Below, piece by piece: positions 44,205 to 52,070 of a stretch of DNA of 64,000 nt. The stretch covers positions 1 through 64,000 of the forward strand of contig JBMYRB010000007.1 of assembly GCA_049601915.1 (NCBI GenBank), read 5' to 3'. Made by a program: the position numbers and the translations under genes. The notes beneath the pieces were generated by a model. That model saw only the letters and a program-made list of their open reading frames with translations. It was not told where the DNA came from and ran no database searches. Each line of letters opens with the position of its first letter. Positions within the stretch are counted from its first letter, which is position 1. The DNA is from UBA8079 sp049601915 (GTDB lineage Bacteria > Pseudomonadota > Alphaproteobacteria > UBA6615).

Positions 44205-45752
44205 CTACTCTTCGGAACTGACAGCCAAACCGAAGGATCGTGGATCCTTGACGAACTGGCAAGTCTGCCCGCGCGGAAGCCCTTCCGGACAGAAGAACCC
44301 GTTTACCCGACCGATGCTTTGCGTCTTCTCGACATTATGTCCGAGCCCCCGCAGCGCGGCGCGTTCCGGTTCCGGCATCGCGGATTCGACCACCGTGACA
44401 TCCGGATTTCCTGTATTGAATGCGCGCGGGAAGGCAACGGCGCTGACCATATTGTCGTCACCGGCGACGAGCGTATCCAGCGCGACGCGCGCCACCGCAC
44501 CCGGGGTCTCACCCGACCCCGCCGCAGCGAAAAACATGAAGCCGTTCAGCTCGTTCGCCATCAACGCGACCGTCGGCACGGCAGCGCGCCTCGAACCTAG
44601 CAGTTTTGCTAACAGAATGCCGGTCCCCGGCGCGATCACGCCCGATCCGAAGGGGCCGTTCATCGTGAAGGAGCAGGCGACCGTACGTCCCTGGTTGTCC
44701 ACCGCAACGATGCTCGTACCACTCGACGCGGCGTCGGCACGCACGGCAATGCCGGGCTGCCGGACGGTATGGGATGTTTCCGACACACTGTCTCCAAGCG
44801 CGGCGACGGCCGCCGGCGATGTCGGATCGGCTGTTCCCGCCGCATCGGCTTGATAGGCCCGTGCACCTAGCTCGGCGATGAGGTGCGTGCGCGTGGTGAC
44901 GGCCGTATCCTCGTAGCGATCATCATCTATTGCTGCAGCCCAGATCCGGGCTGCGATCGGTCCACCGCCAACCGCACCAAACGAGATGGCGTTGTTGCCC
45001 TGTTCAAACCGGATCGGCTTCTGGAACTCCGGGCGATAGTTCCGCAGATCCTCCAACGTCATATGTCCGCCAGCCGCGCGAACGGATTCAACAAACGAAC
45101 GACCGAGTGGCCCGCCATAAAGTGTTCCCGCCCCTTGGGTGCGCAGGTTCGACATGACCGCGCCAAGTTCCAACTGCTGGAGCAGCCTTCCCTCGGCCAC
45201 GCCCCCGGTCGCGATACCGAATATAGAGCGGGCTTCCGGGTCGAATGTGACGAGCGGACGCGCAGCCTCGAAATCGCGCACAAAAGCGCGCGAGAGGGCA
45301 TGGCCAGACCGCGCAAAATCCTCCGCAGGACGCAACATGTCAGACCAAGCGAGCCGTCCATAACGGGCATGGAGCAAGAACATGCCGCGCGCGTTACCGG
45401 GAATCGAGAATCGCGCCTCCGGATTGGCGGGACGCTTCGGCATAAACGAAATGGTCTCCGTGCGAAGCTGCAGCGAATCGTGAACCAGGCAGACTCCGCC
45501 ACCGCCTATGCTCGCCGCGCCGGGCAATGTCACCGACATGGCAAAGTAGGCTGCAACCGCCGCATCCGCCGCCGTGCCACCGGCTGACAGCACTTCCCGG
45601 CCGATCAATGCGGCCCGCGGTTCGTCGGCGATCAACCCGCCAAAGAAGCCGTCGACGAAGCCTGCATCCCCCCGCTCCGGGCCGCCGCCACCGCACGCCG
45701 CCAGCGCGAACAGGCTTCCGAAAAGCACCCGTCGGCCTGATTGACGCCACAT
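44205..45752 (-). CDS. gamma-glutamyltransferase family lipoprotein
   Basis: The 515-residue product starts at the ATG at 45752 with a lipoprotein signal peptide (VLFGSLFALAAC, lipid-modified C20), so it is membrane-anchored outside the cytoplasm. The body matches the Ntn-hydrolase gamma-glutamyltransferase family: EVLSAGGTAADAAVAAYFAM, SIGGGGVCLVHD, GNARGMFLLHARYGRLAW, and the small-subunit start SSGTSIVAVDNQGRTVACS followed by FTMNGPFGSGVIAPGTGIL. The usual nucleophile threonine-threonine is reduced to GTS, so the autoprocessing threonine may be shifted or substrate may differ. The final 30 residues are unusual and contain two cysteines (FFCPEGLPRGQTCQF). Upstream frame of 124 codons overlaps bepA and is not coding. 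Confidence 0.8.
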   Translation of the reverse strand: MWRQSGRRVLFGSLFALAACGGGGPERGDAGFVDGFFGGLIADEPRAALIGREVLSAGGTAADAAVAAYFAMSVTLPGAASIGGGGVCLVHDSLQLRTETISFMPKRPANPEARFSIPGNARGMFLLHARYGRLAWSDMLRPAEDFARSGHALSRAFVRDFEAARPLVTFDPEARSIFGIATGGVAEGRLLQQLELGAVMSNLRTQGAGTLYGGPLGRSFVESVRAAGGHMTLEDLRNYRPEFQKPIRFEQGNNAISFGAVGGGPIAARIWAAAIDDDRYEDTAVTTRTHLIAELGARAYQADAAGTADPTSPAAVAALGDSVSETSHTVRQPGIAVRADAASSGTSIVAVDNQGRTVACSFTMNGPFGSGVIAPGTGILLAKLLGSRRAAVPTVALMANELNGFMFFAAAGSGETPGAVARVALDTLVAGDDNMVSAVAFPRAFNTGNPDVTVVESAMPEPERAALRGLGHNVEKTQSIGRVNGFFCPEGLPRGQTCQFVKDPRSFGLAVSSEE

Positions 45753-45794
45753 TCTCGTGTACTTAGGTTGATTATCGTTCCTGGAGATAGACAC

Positions 45795-47144
45795 GTGCGC
45801 CCGTTCGTTCGTCTGGTTAGCTTGATTACAGCGCTTGCCGTCACGGCAAGTACACCGGCGCTTGGACAAAACCGAAACCTCGGATTGATCCGCGACGCCG
45901 AAATTGAAAATATCATCCGCGACTATTCGACGCCAATTTTCAATGCGGCGGGTCTCGACAGCGGTGTTGTCGAAGTCCATCTCGTCAACGATCCTCGGCT
46001 CAATGCGTTTGTTGCGGGCGGTCAGCGCGTTTTCATCAATACCGGTTTGCTGGTTCGCGCCAAGGGTCCCGAGGAGGTGATCGGGGTAATCGCACATGAA
46101 ACCGGTCATATCTCCGGCGGGCATCTTGCCCGCTTCCAGGACGAACTACGCAACGCCGAGACCAAGTCGATTATCGCCGTCATCGCCGGCATCGCCGCCG
46201 GGATCGCAACAGGTGACGGTCGGGTGGCCGGGGCAATTGTCGGCGGCGGATCAAACGCCGCCCTCACAGACCTGTTGAAATACAGCAGAACGCAAGAATC
46301 TGCCGCAGACGCAGCCGCTCTGAAATATCTCGATCAGACCGGCATATCTTCGCGTGGTTTGCTGGAGTTTTTCCAACTCCTGCAGACTGAAATACGCCTG
46401 ACTGGAGGTCGCGAACATCCCTATCTCAGCACCCATCCCTTGACCAACGACCGGATTGAAACGGTATCGGGGCATCTTAGGCTGTCACGCTTCTCGAACG
46501 CCCCCATAGCGCCCGATCTGGCGCGTAAGCATGCCTTTATGCGGGCGAAGCTGATTGGCTTTATGGAACCGCTGGAGACCACGCTCAAACTTTATCCCGA
46601 AGACCGGAACGACATCCCCGCCCGTTACGCGCGGGCAATCGCCTACTACCGTAACGCCAACATCGACATGGCATTGCCGCGGGTCAATGAACTGATCGTC
46701 GGCAATCCGGACAACCCCTATTTCCGCGAACTCAAAGGCCAGATGCTTCTCGAAAACGGTCGGGTGGAAGATTCTCTGGTGCCCTACACAAGGATGGTCG
46801 AGCTGGCGCCGAATGAGCCGTTGCTGCGAACCGGATTGGCCAAGGCGCAGGTCGAGTCAGGCAATGCCGACCTCCTTCCGTCCGCGCTTGAAAACCTGCG
46901 TGTGGCAGTTCGGCTCGACCCGAAGATGCGTGATACCTGGCGATTGCTGACAATCGTCAACGGCCGGCTCGGAAACCGAGGAGATCTCGCGTTGAGCCAG
47001 GCCGAATACTCGCTCCTCAGTGGTGATTTGAAAGCCGCACTGAAACTCGCCGAACGCGCAGTTGAAATTCTTCCGACAGGCGCTCCGGGTTGGATTCGTG
47101 CACAAGACATCGTGAGCGAGGCCCAGCGCCAACTCGACAGGTAG
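45795..47144 (+). CDS. BepA-like M48 metalloprotease with TPR region
   Basis: The 449-residue protein starts at a GTG at 45795 behind GGAG and has a signal peptide (VRLVSLITALAVTASTPALG). The M48 zinc protease domain has HETGH at residues 101-105 in VIGVIAHETGHISGGHLARF and the third ligand glutamate in SRTQESAADAAALKYLDQTG. After about residue 250 the sequence becomes helical repeats (YFRELKGQMLLENGRVEDS, LRVAVRLDPKMRDTWRLLTI), matching the TPR half of BepA, which checks and helps assemble outer-membrane proteins. It is therefore periplasmic. It is divergent from the gamma-glutamyltransferase-like gene and upstream of the DsbA-like gene, both of which suit envelope quality control. Confidence 0.9.
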   Translation: MRPFVRLVSLITALAVTASTPALGQNRNLGLIRDAEIENIIRDYSTPIFNAAGLDSGVVEVHLVNDPRLNAFVAGGQRVFINTGLLVRAKGPEEVIGVIAHETGHISGGHLARFQDELRNAETKSIIAVIAGIAAGIATGDGRVAGAIVGGGSNAALTDLLKYSRTQESAADAAALKYLDQTGISSRGLLEFFQLLQTEIRLTGGREHPYLSTHPLTNDRIETVSGHLRLSRFSNAPIAPDLARKHAFMRAKLIGFMEPLETTLKLYPEDRNDIPARYARAIAYYRNANIDMALPRVNELIVGNPDNPYFRELKGQMLLENGRVEDSLVPYTRMVELAPNEPLLRTGLAKAQVESGNADLLPSALENLRVAVRLDPKMRDTWRLLTIVNGRLGNRGDLALSQAEYSLLSGDLKAALKLAERAVEILPTGAPGWIRAQDIVSEAQRQLDR

Positions 47145-47269
47145 TCATCGCAAACGGTCAGCTATGCGTGACACCGACGTCTGCGGCTTGAACGGTTGCC
47201 CGCTCTCCACCATCATCCGCCACGCGTTAAACCGATCATGCCGGTTTGTTTCAGTTCAGGAGAGATATT

Positions 47270-48079
47270 GTGTCGCAATCGCATGGAGCTTTTCTCGTTG
47301 CCCTGGTCGTGGCGGCAGCCGTGGCCTTGGCGATTATGTTTCCCATCGGCTCGGAGCCGCCGACACAGCTCATCACTGAATCACACGGAACGGAAACGGC
47401 GTTCGGCAATGCTCCCTTCACGGCCCTTCAGAAGAACGATATTCGCAATACCGTACGCGAGTATCTCCTCAGCAACCCTGAGGTGATTGTCGAAGCGATT
47501 GAGGCTCTGCAAGCACAACAGCAACATAGCCGGCAACAGCAAAACCACGGTGCCATCGCCGCCAACATGGACCAGCTCGTCAACTCACGCCGCGACCCTT
47601 TCATCGGCAATCCGGATGCCACGGTCACGGTCGTCGAGTTCTTCGACTATCAGTGCCCCTACTGCAAGCAGATGGCACGCGACCTCGCTAAAATCGCGGC
47701 GGAAGACCCCGATGTGAAGATCATCTTCAAGGAATTTCCCGTGTTCGGCAGGGAATCTACGCTGGCAACCCGGGCCGCACTCGCGTCCGCCAAGCAGGGC
47801 AAATATGCGGAGTTCCATCTCGCGATCATGGGCCTACGCGGCGCACCGTCAAAAAACGCGATCTTCCGGATCGCCAACCGGCTCGGTATGGACCTCGAAC
47901 GGCTGCGCCGGGACATGCAGTCTCCTTCCATCGAAACACAAATTCAGACTAACCTGCAGCTCGCCCGTCAGGTAGGTGTACGTGGCACACCGGCATTCAT
48001 CGTCGGCGATCAACTGGTGCCGGGCGCCATGAGCCCTAACCAGATGCGTCAACTCATCGCCGAGAAGCGCGGCAGCTAG
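47270..48079 (+). CDS. DsbA-family thiol:disulfide oxidoreductase
   Basis: The 269-residue protein has an N-terminal hydrophobic segment (GAFLVALVVAAAVALAIMF) that acts as signal anchor. A helical, glutamine-rich linker (LQAQQQHSRQQQNHG, about 80-94) precedes a thioredoxin-fold DsbA domain with the active site CPYC at residues 129-132 (FFDYQCPYCKQM), FKEFPVFGRESTLATRAALA and the cis-proline loop GVRGTPAFIVGD. It resembles the Com1/DsbA-like oxidoreductases of alphaproteobacteria. I choose the GTG at 47270 with AGGAG upstream rather than the TTG at 47246. It follows the BepA-like protease by 125 bases and probably catalyses disulfide formation or isomerisation in the periplasm. Confidence 0.88.
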   Translation: MSQSHGAFLVALVVAAAVALAIMFPIGSEPPTQLITESHGTETAFGNAPFTALQKNDIRNTVREYLLSNPEVIVEAIEALQAQQQHSRQQQNHGAIAANMDQLVNSRRDPFIGNPDATVTVVEFFDYQCPYCKQMARDLAKIAAEDPDVKIIFKEFPVFGRESTLATRAALASAKQGKYAEFHLAIMGLRGAPSKNAIFRIANRLGMDLERLRRDMQSPSIETQIQTNLQLARQVGVRGTPAFIVGDQLVPGAMSPNQMRQLIAEKRGS

Positions 48080-48086
48080 CCCCTGC

Positions 48087-48731
48087 CTACTCCGCGTCGG
48101 GCTGGTTTTCCGGCAACGCGTCACGGAATGCCGCCTCTTCGAGGCAGGCCTCGTTAATGCGCAACGCTGTCTTGAACGCAGATAGGTCGCATCCGAAACG
48201 TTGCGCGTTGTAGATCTGCGGCAAGAGACAAACATCCGCCATCGTCGGTGTATCACCATGGCAAAAACGGCCGGCCTCGCCGTCGGCCAGTATGCCTTCG
48301 ACGCCGCGCATGCCCTCATCGATCCAGTGTTTGTACCACTGTTCATTGCGAGCCTCTTCATCAAGGTCCAGCTCGGCACCCAGAAGTATCAAAACACGCA
48401 AATTGTTGAGTGGATGTATATCGCAGGCGATCGCCTGGGACAGGGCCCGCACACGCGCACGGCCTTTCGCATCTGCTGGCAACAAAGCTGCCGTGTCTGG
48501 TCGCGTTTCATCGAGATACTCCATGATCGCCATCGACTGGGTCACCCGCGTACCATCGTCATCGATCAGGGTGGGCACCAATCCCTGGGGATTGACCGCA
48601 AGATAGGCATCCGACGTCTGATCCTTCTTGCGTAGATGTATGTATTCGCGCTCGGCTTCCAGATTTTTCAGATTGAGCGCAATACGCATGCGAAACGCAG
48701 CGGACGACCGCCAGTAATCATAAAGCTTCAT
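48087..48731 (-). CDS. maiA: maleylacetoacetate isomerase (zeta-class GST)
   Basis: This 214-residue glutathione S-transferase of the zeta class isomerises maleylacetoacetate to fumarylacetoacetate in tyrosine breakdown. The N-terminal thioredoxin-like domain reads MKLYDYWRSSAAFRMRIALN, where the active-site serine pair is present but the cysteine of the common SSCS motif is alanine, as in many bacterial members. NPQGLVPTLIDDDG supplies the glutathione-binding proline, and ESQSMAI appears as TQSMAIMEYLDETRP. The C-terminal helices contain CHGDTPTMADVCLLPQIYNA. No other tyrosine catabolic gene lies in the window. It converges with the DsbA-like gene across seven bases. Confidence 0.88.
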   Translation of the reverse strand: MKLYDYWRSSAAFRMRIALNLKNLEAEREYIHLRKKDQTSDAYLAVNPQGLVPTLIDDDGTRVTQSMAIMEYLDETRPDTAALLPADAKGRARVRALSQAIACDIHPLNNLRVLILLGAELDLDEEARNEQWYKHWIDEGMRGVEGILADGEAGRFCHGDTPTMADVCLLPQIYNAQRFGCDLSAFKTALRINEACLEEAAFRDALPENQPDAE

Positions 48732-48756
48732 AATTCACTCTCCCGGTTTCCGGCGG

Positions 48757-50670
48757 TTAGCTACCCAAGTTTCGAATTGTTAACTCGGGCAGATCGTCTG
48801 CGGGTTCGAACCCGAATATTCGCCCATAGAACCCCAACTCGGATTCCAGCGCACGGGTAACATTCTCGCCCTTGCGAAATCCGTGCCCCTCGCCCTCAAA
48901 CAGGACATAGGCGACGGGGATGCCCTTTCGATCAAGAGCATCAACCATCGCCTCGGCCTGGTTGGGCGGCACGACCTTGTCATCCTCACCCTGCAGGAAA
49001 ATCAACGGGCAATTCAACGCGTCCACATGCTCTATCGGTGATCGGTCACGATAGACCTGTTCGGTCTCGGGCAGCGGCCCAATCAACAGATCCAGATAGC
49101 GGCTTTCAAATTTGTGCGTATCGCGCGCGAGCGTCATCAGATCGCCGATCCCATAGAGGCTCGCCCCGCCCGAGAAGGTGTCGCGAAACGCGAGCGCGGC
49201 AAGCGCCGTATACCCACCGGCGCTTCCGCCGCGAATAGCCAGACGTGACGCATCCGCCAGCCCGGATGACACCAGATGCTCTGCGCCACGGACCATGTCG
49301 TCCACATCTGCTTCCCCCCATCGTCCATAGAGGGCTTCGCGGTAGGACCGTCCAAAGCCGGTACTCCCGCGATAATTCACATCCAAGACGGCGAAGCCCC
49401 GGCTGGTCCAGAATTGGATGGCGACGCTAAATGACGGTGACGTCGCGCCGGTCGGCCCGCCATGGCCGCGCACGATTAACGGCGGACGTTCGTTCGCCGC
49501 CGCCGCGATCGTGGCACTGCAAGGCGGATAGTAGAACCCGTACGCCGTGTCACCGTCGGTGGTTTCAAAGGCGATGGCTTCGGGCACAGAAAGTCCTGCC
49601 GGGTCGAGACCGACAGCAAAAGATGTCCGAAGTGTCTCGGTTGATCCTGTATCAGGGTCTAGAAGAAGAACTGCCGATGCCGCCCCGGCCGATGCGCCGA
49701 TAAAGACAATCTTGTCATTCACCCATTGGGGCGTGGATATATCGGTCCAGGGCAGCTCGATATCATGAAACCCGTTTGCATCAATGCACGCCAGTTGCCA
49801 CGCGCCATCGCGCGTATAGGCCGTCACAATGCGTCCCGACGGCCCGACATCGAATGTCCGCATGCCAAAGACCCACTGGGGAAGACCAAATTCTGCCTCC
49901 ATGGGTTCGATACACGACAAATCTTTTCCATCCCAGCGGTGCAGATTCCACCAACCCTTGCGGTCCGCCGCAAATATCAGGGCGCCGTCCCGCGTCCACA
50001 TCGGCTGGAACACAGAAATGCCATTGCCACCGGCTAATTTCTGCGCGGCGCTGAGATCGCCGTCGGGTCCGATGTCCGCCACCCAGCCGGCAGCTGAATC
50101 CCAGGGCATATCGGGCAGTTCCCAGCTCACCCAGCTCAGTTTTTTCCCGTCCGGTGATATCCGCGGATTCGATACAAAATCATGGCCATCCACAAGAATT
50201 GTGCTGTCACCCGAGGCCAGATCAACGGCGATCAGCTCATTGACCACCGCATCGCCGGCATGGCGCTCACGGATGCACAGAATGCGCTGACGTTGCGCAT
50301 CGTGGAACATATCTGCATGACGATCGCCGGTATCGGCCGTAATCGGTTCGGGCTGACCGCCATCAACCAGTCGATAAATCCTCTGGTCTTCAAAATTCAC
50401 AAAGAAGACCACCCCGCCCGACACAATCGCAGCGCCGCCGCCATATTCGTGCACACGCGAGCGCGCGGAATACCCCTCAGGCAGGACATCGACTGGTCCT
50501 GCATCAGTCTGCTGGACCAGGACAATCCGCCCACCCTCGCGCGGACGCCCCTCCAGCCAGTAGATGTCGTCGCCATCCACCAGCAAACTCGACAGCGATA
50601 TCGTTGTGTCGGCGATCATCTCGGCCGTGATTGGCGAAGACCAGGTGCCATAAGGTGCAGTGGTCGTCAT
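48757..50670 (-). CDS. S9-family prolyl oligopeptidase-like peptidase
   Basis: This 637-residue serine peptidase has an N-terminal seven-bladed beta-propeller (about 30-370, repeated blade motifs such as YWLEGRPREGGRIVLVQ and SPDGKKLSWVSWELPDMPWD) that filters substrates. A C-terminal alpha/beta hydrolase domain follows, with the nucleophile in IRGGSAGGYTALAAL, the acid in FLQGEDDKVVPPNQ and the base histidine in FEGEGHGFRKGENV. This is the dipeptidyl-peptidase or acylaminoacyl-peptidase style of S9. No signal peptide is evident, so it is probably cytoplasmic. Its ATG overlaps the stop of mgtE (ATGA), so they share a transcript, with maiA 25 bases downstream. Confidence 0.91.
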   Translation of the reverse strand: MTTTAPYGTWSSPITAEMIADTTISLSSLLVDGDDIYWLEGRPREGGRIVLVQQTDAGPVDVLPEGYSARSRVHEYGGGAAIVSGGVVFFVNFEDQRIYRLVDGGQPEPITADTGDRHADMFHDAQRQRILCIRERHAGDAVVNELIAVDLASGDSTILVDGHDFVSNPRISPDGKKLSWVSWELPDMPWDSAAGWVADIGPDGDLSAAQKLAGGNGISVFQPMWTRDGALIFAADRKGWWNLHRWDGKDLSCIEPMEAEFGLPQWVFGMRTFDVGPSGRIVTAYTRDGAWQLACIDANGFHDIELPWTDISTPQWVNDKIVFIGASAGAASAVLLLDPDTGSTETLRTSFAVGLDPAGLSVPEAIAFETTDGDTAYGFYYPPCSATIAAAANERPPLIVRGHGGPTGATSPSFSVAIQFWTSRGFAVLDVNYRGSTGFGRSYREALYGRWGEADVDDMVRGAEHLVSSGLADASRLAIRGGSAGGYTALAALAFRDTFSGGASLYGIGDLMTLARDTHKFESRYLDLLIGPLPETEQVYRDRSPIEHVDALNCPLIFLQGEDDKVVPPNQAEAMVDALDRKGIPVAYVLFEGEGHGFRKGENVTRALESELGFYGRIFGFEPADDLPELTIRNLGS

Positions 50671-52064
50671 AGCAAGACGAGTGCCGCGAGGCCGAGGAAC
50701 GAAACGAAGCCAACGACGTCCGTAATCGTCGTGAGGACCACTGCCGAACCGACGGCAGGATCAATGCGCATACGTTCCAGTGCGAGAGGAACGGTTACCC
50801 CGGCAAAGCCAGCGATAAGAAGATTGAAGACCATGGCCGCCGCGATAATGAAGCCGATCGCAGGCTCGCCAAACCACAGCCAGGCGACGATCCCCATCAC
50901 AAAGGCGAACAACATGCCGTTGATACCGCCGACGATTACTTCCTTGCCCACAATCCGTGCCGCATTGGCTGCCGTGAGCTCCTTCATCGCCAGCGCGCGC
51001 ACGGCCACCGTCAACGTCTGTGTGCCCGCGTTGCCGCCCATTGAGGCGACAATCGGCATCAGTATGGCCAGCGCCACAACTTGCTCAATCGCCGCGTCAA
51101 ACAGGCCGATGACAAGTGACGCGGTGATCGCCGTTCCCAGATTGGCCAGCAGCCAGGAAAAACGCGCGCGCGTGGTGTCCAGAACCGCTTCGTAGAAATC
51201 ATCTTCCTGCACGCCACCCAAACGCAGGATATCTTCCTCCGCCTCTTCATGAATGACATGCACGATGTCGTCGGCCGTGATGACCCCGACCAGCTGTCCC
51301 TCATCATTCACCACGGGAGCAGACAGCAGGGCATACTGGCGGAACATCAAGGCCGCCTCTTCCTGATCCATCTCGATATGCGCCGAGCGAAGGTCGGTCA
51401 GCATGATGTCGTCGATACGCACATCACGCTGATTTCGCATGAGCCGAGACAGGGGAATCGTGCCAACCGGATGCCGGTCGTCATCCACAATATAGATTTC
51501 ATAGAAATCGCGCGGCAGCTCCGCGGCGCGCTCGCGCATATAGTCGATGCTGTTGCCCACGGACCAGTTTTTGGGAACGGTCACCAACTCGCGCTGCATC
51601 AGACGGCCGGCACTGTCTTCGGGATAGGTCAACGCCTGTTCAACGAGCGCCCGATCAGACGGCGACAATCGCTCGAGCACGCTGGCCTGGTCCGCCTCTG
51701 CGACGTCCTCGAAAACGTCGATCGCGTCGTCGGTCTCGAGTTCGGTGATCGCGGCGGCGACTTCGGCCGGCTCCAGTTGCTCGAGGACATCCTCGCGGAC
51801 CACGTCATCCAGATGGGTCAGCAGTTCCGGGTCCAGGCGATCACGCACATGATCGAACAGAATCCGGCGACTGTCGGCGCTCAGTTCCTCGAGGAGGTCG
51901 GCCAGATCGGAGGCGTGAAGCCCCTCGATCATCCCGTCCAGTTCGTCGACCCGTCCCACCGACAGGGCAATTTCACAGGTGCGCACCAGCGTTTCGTCGA
52001 CGCCATAGCTGCGCTCGGTCTCTTGACCGGGCGTGGCGTCGACAATGTCGGGCGGGTGGGTCAA
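50667..52064 (-). CDS. mgtE: magnesium transporter MgtE
   Basis: MgtE is a magnesium channel of the inner membrane. The 465-residue protein has the N-terminal superhelical domain (LHASDLADLLEELSADSRRI ... LDDVVREDVLEQLEPAEVAA), then two CBS domains (GTIPLSRLMRNQRDVRIDDI ... APVVNDEGQLVGVITADDIV). The C-terminal five-helix membrane pore includes ASMGGNAGTQTLTVAVRAL and the selectivity-region PLALERMRIDPAVGSAVV. All domains in the expected order and length. In known MgtE proteins the CBS and N domains bind magnesium and close the channel, so gating is by cytoplasmic magnesium. It lies six bases downstream of maeB and overlaps the S9 peptidase gene, apparently as one transcription unit. Confidence 0.94.
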   Translation of the reverse strand: MTHPPDIVDATPGQETERSYGVDETLVRTCEIALSVGRVDELDGMIEGLHASDLADLLEELSADSRRILFDHVRDRLDPELLTHLDDVVREDVLEQLEPAEVAAAITELETDDAIDVFEDVAEADQASVLERLSPSDRALVEQALTYPEDSAGRLMQRELVTVPKNWSVGNSIDYMRERAAELPRDFYEIYIVDDDRHPVGTIPLSRLMRNQRDVRIDDIMLTDLRSAHIEMDQEEAALMFRQYALLSAPVVNDEGQLVGVITADDIVHVIHEEAEEDILRLGGVQEDDFYEAVLDTTRARFSWLLANLGTAITASLVIGLFDAAIEQVVALAILMPIVASMGGNAGTQTLTVAVRALAMKELTAANAARIVGKEVIVGGINGMLFAFVMGIVAWLWFGEPAIGFIIAAAMVFNLLIAGFAGVTVPLALERMRIDPAVGSAVVLTTITDVVGFVSFLGLAALVLL

Positions 52065-52070
52065 AGGCGT

